A DNA stretch of 64,000 nt from Sipunculus nudus. Its lineage: Eukaryota; Annelida; Sipuncula; Golfingiida; Sipunculidae. The first letter of the stretch is position 1, and each line of letters begins with the position of its first letter. The DNA lies in contig CM049309.1 in NCBI GenBank assembly GCA_026874595.1, forward strand, positions 47,848,079-47,912,078, read 5' to 3'. This document shows, piece by piece, positions 60,681 through 64,000 of the stretch. The notes beneath the pieces were generated by a model, which was not told the origin of the DNA, did not search any database, and worked only from the letters and a program-made list of their open reading frames with translations. The position numbers and the translations under genes are program-made.

Positions 60681-63556
60681 GAAGAACAGTAAACATTTAA
60701 ATATTATAATTAATATTTTTTTACTACTTGAACTGGACTGTGCGGGACTATTTATAATCTGATCTATGTAACATAAATATAGACCCCGAACAGTCCAGTT
60801 ATGAACTAGGTCCGAATATGAAATCTTGCATATTGATGCTTTTAGAGGAAATCCGTGTAATTTGGTCCATTTGTAGAAAATCTTCGACAATTTAAATATA
60901 TAAAACATACAAAAAATTATATATAGGGGCGGATCTAGAATTTTTCAGGGGGGGGGGGGGGGTTGGCTAAAAGTGCATGTTTATATATATATATATACAT
61001 ATTGTTTAATAATTTAGAAATGGAAAACACATGCATGGGACAAGGTTGAGACGAAACGTAAATTAATGCAGCCCTTAAAGTTATTAGATTCATGTTGTGA
61101 TAATCGTTTTTTTTTATTTGGGAAATATATATACATTTTTATTCATTTTCCTATTTCATGATTTCTAGGCCTTAAGTGAAAATCACCCAAACGTCCTTCA
61201 ACAGGTACTATAATGTTCGAAATGCTATTCATCTATTTCTTTTAAATATCGATGTAAAGACGCCACGGAATATATATATAACCTTTGTCAAAGGACGGAG
61301 ACATACACTTTCTTCAAGAGTCTCTAAATGGCGGAGGGCTTGGGGAGGGGGGGGGGGGGGGGGCACAGCGCTAAAGCAGGAAGCGTTTTTATTTCACCTA
61401 TTAAAATCACAATTTTGGGTTCTTTTTCTGTTCTAATTAAGATATTAACTTTCATTCAATCGCCGGAGGCTATAAATTATAATGAATCTACGTTGAGAAA
61501 GATCAAAATAAAAGACTAAATAGGATTTTCCTGGTTTTTCCCCATATTACTAACAAGTAAATGTATTTAATGCATATTGATTTTGTCATCTCACATTTGT
61601 TTTGAGTCTTCTATCCTGACTAAATTCATACTAATGATTCCATAATTGATGAATTGATTATTCAAGCGATGATCGATATGAGCTCAACCATCAACTAATA
61701 ACAAAGTTAATTTTAAGTACCTTAAGTGTTACTTTGTTCTCTAAAGATTTTACTACTTTGTCTAGTCCTACCGGCCTAATATCAAAACCACTCATCTGTT
61801 TTTCCTCATATTTACCATTAATATTCCTCCATATAGTTCCTAGGCCTTTTTTATTAAATATATACAGGGACCTTTCATGAACTCATCAAAACACCATAAC
61901 TGTTAAATTAAAGCTGACAGAATATGTGTCTTGTGTCGCCCTTCGGACCTGCCATATTTCATAGACTGGAGATCTTGTTCATTTTGCTCTTAATATATCG
62001 GAAAGCAAACAGAAGTTGGGCTGCTTTTTTCTCTGAATTTCATATTTAAAAATATATTTCTATAAAATACTAAACCCTCGCCCATACGTTTAAACACTTA
62101 TTTTTTACGATGTTTGATAGACAGGATACTAAACAACTTATGGGGGGGGGGGGGGGATAAAAACAATATATGAGAAAGAAACAACATTTTCTTGACTATG
62201 AAACCCTGAATAGATTACAAATTCAGACTTGACGGAATGTATGTATATATATCAGAAAAAAATATGTATGTGTAAGCTTATATGACGGCTGCTTGCTATA
62301 GTTAGATAAAACTATATACACATCTATGATTTTATACACATGAATCGAAAACATGGACGTCACATGTTCCCCTATGTATACGAAAAGATAATTTTTACAA
62401 ATTTGGTGCAGCCTATAAATGGTATTCGAACATTTTGATTCCTTTGAGCCATGGGTTATTTAACAACAAAGCTTATCCATTTGTAAAATAATGACAAAGG
62501 TAAACATTCAAAAGTATTGTAAAACATTGAAACATTTAAATATTAATGTAAGGTAAACCGATACCCCGATGTTATACTGTAATTGCTCTGCTGAATTTTC
62601 AATTTGATTTTATTCACTCGTGTTTATTTTGATTAACCACTATGGCTTGAATTACTACCCCCCTGTGTGCAGTTACTTTATATTTTGCATGCAGGCTATC
62701 AGCTTATAAGAAATTTTATCTCTGGCATGTACTTTGAACGTATTATAAAACGCTTATTTCCTTATATATTTATGCAACGTTTGTAAATACAATTTTGATC
62801 GATAGTTAATAGTCATAAACCAATGCTGTCTGTATATCTAATTATCCTATAACTTTTTGAATAGTTAATCTGTTCACCATTCATCGGCGAGGACAAATGC
62901 GTTCAACAAAGTGTTCCCCTACAAACTTAGAACGGATAGGCCCACATATACAGCCCCGATCCTAGTTCACTTACATGGTACATGTATGTTTGACGAGGCA
63001 AAACGTTTTCAGTGTTTACTTTAAACTGGGTAAAAAAAGCAAATAACATGCATATACATACACCGTATATTGTGTTTAACACAATATCGCTGTTAAAATC
63101 AAGCAAGCGTGTATATCCAAACAGATGGAGAGGCGAAGAAAAGCTCGATTTCAAATTCCACAAATTAATTATTCAGGCCCACAGGCAAGATGCCCAAGCC
63201 TGAAGAAGCTAAAACATTCCACGTGAACGGCCAAAGTCATGGCTGAGAAATCATTTGAACAGAAATGTTAATGTTTTCAACCATTGTGGTTATATTTCCA
63301 ACTTATTCTTCTGAAAACACAAATGGTATATAGCCGTCATGAGTGAAAAAAATAAAAGCTGTGATTTCGATTTTTTTTTTTTTGGGGGGGGGGGGGCGGC
63401 TTGAGCATCCAAAGCCCCCCCCCCCCTCCTTCAGGATCCGCCACTGTATAGTTACCTTGTTAAAAAATTCATAATGTATATATGTATTAACTTTTAGATT
63501 ATTTTCATAAAACCAGCTGGTTTAGCTTATGACGTTATGTATTTATAATTTTTCAG
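60681..63556. other. Repeats and poly-G tracts; no gene recognised
   Basis: Poly-G at 60948-60962 (next to GGGGCGGATCTAG, a MITE end), 61347-61363, 62142-62156 and 63384-63396; poly-C at 63415-63426. The stretch 63371-63446 looks like a small member of the GGCGGATCC family in minus orientation, ending GGATCCGCCACTG. Confidence 0.5.
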
Positions 63557-63595
63557 GCCCGTGGTGTTTTTTCTTACTATCAAATGAGGATGAAG
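63557..63595 (+). CDS. Candidate 39 bp micro-exon of an unidentified + strand gene
   Basis: TTTTTCAG|GCC and AAG|GTAAGC enclose exactly 13 codons, ARGVFSYYQMRMK, open in frame 1 with strong splice sites on both sides. No neighbouring exon was found in the window, so the gene and the phase are unknown. A chance pair of splice sites remains possible. Confidence 0.35.
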
Positions 63596-64000
63596 GTAAG
63601 CATAAAGAATGATATTATAATTAATCCTTCAGGATGTAAATTTTTATTATCAGCTTTTTATTATTAAGTCCTCTGGTTTTCAGGTAACAGGACTAGGCAT
63701 TAGAAGTTGTGAATGATTGCTAAGATATTGGACTGAACTTCTGAGGTTCATTTATTTTTTTGCAATTTAACTAGTGGGGATCAAATTATCAAAACAAAGA
63801 AATTAAACAAGGCCTACAGGCCTAATGCGAACCTGTGCAAAGTTTGGGAGTATTAATGGAGGATTATTTTTAAAATTTTAATATTGATCCTCTTATGTCC
63901 TGCATATCTACCTTAGTATTATGATTTTAGCAAAATGGATGTTTCGGACCTGCAAGTTTCGGACTAGGACATTTTAAAACTTACAATACGGGTAGTCGAC
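63596..64000. other. Nothing recognised
   Basis: AT-rich; would be intron if the micro-exon at 63557 is real. Confidence 0.4.

Overview
This window is animal nuclear DNA: AT-rich, intron-dense, with consensus GT-AG splice sites, and crowded with transposable elements and satellites. The proteins are metazoan. The repeats (Helitron-like non-autonomous elements with tandem cores, resembling the 'pearl' elements known from bivalves, and repeats built on AGGTCA/TGACCT words) suggest a marine mollusc, most likely a bivalve. The species assignment is inference.

Bases 1-26162 (+) hold the 3' three quarters of the single invertebrate SMARCA4/SMARCA2 (BRG1/BRM, brahma) gene, the ATPase of the SWI/SNF (BAF/PBAF) chromatin remodeler. 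I could assign 28 coding exons that splice in phase into 1131 codons. They run from inside the HSA domain through BRK, both SNF2 helicase lobes, SnAC, an AT-hook and a bromodomain to an acidic C-terminus. The 5' exons lie upstream of base 1. The introns contain a 1.26 kb and a 2.15 kb Helitron-like element, a 1.28 kb pogo-like TA-flanked element, an 8 x 121 bp minisatellite, a cluster of five NF-Y-type CCAAT sites, and two tandem arrays in which the 3' end of a coding exon plus its splice donor has been copied.

Bases 26163-38400 lie between convergent genes. They hold the SMARCA4 3' UTR, a hAT-like MITE with 8 bp target duplications, a Helitron-like element interrupted by a 5'-truncated LINE reverse-transcriptase fragment (29167-30200), and many poly-G and dinucleotide tracts.

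Bases 38410-43161 (-) are one uninterrupted 1583-codon reading frame. It encodes a hydrophilic, probably nuclear protein with AT-hook-like basic patches and a C-terminal pair of related ~40-residue helical modules that I do not recognise. The coding exon begins just inside a splice acceptor (43206). The gene's 5' non-coding part may lie in the CpG-enriched patch near 60.2 kb.

Bases 43207-64000 are otherwise repeat-dominated. The clearest structure is a three-layer nest at 47727-51263: a Helitron-like element in minus orientation, interrupted by a 2.27 kb element with long inverted repeats (47962-50232) and by a GC-rich insert with 14 bp target duplications (50825-51221). A 39 bp candidate micro-exon of a further + strand gene lies at 63557-63595.
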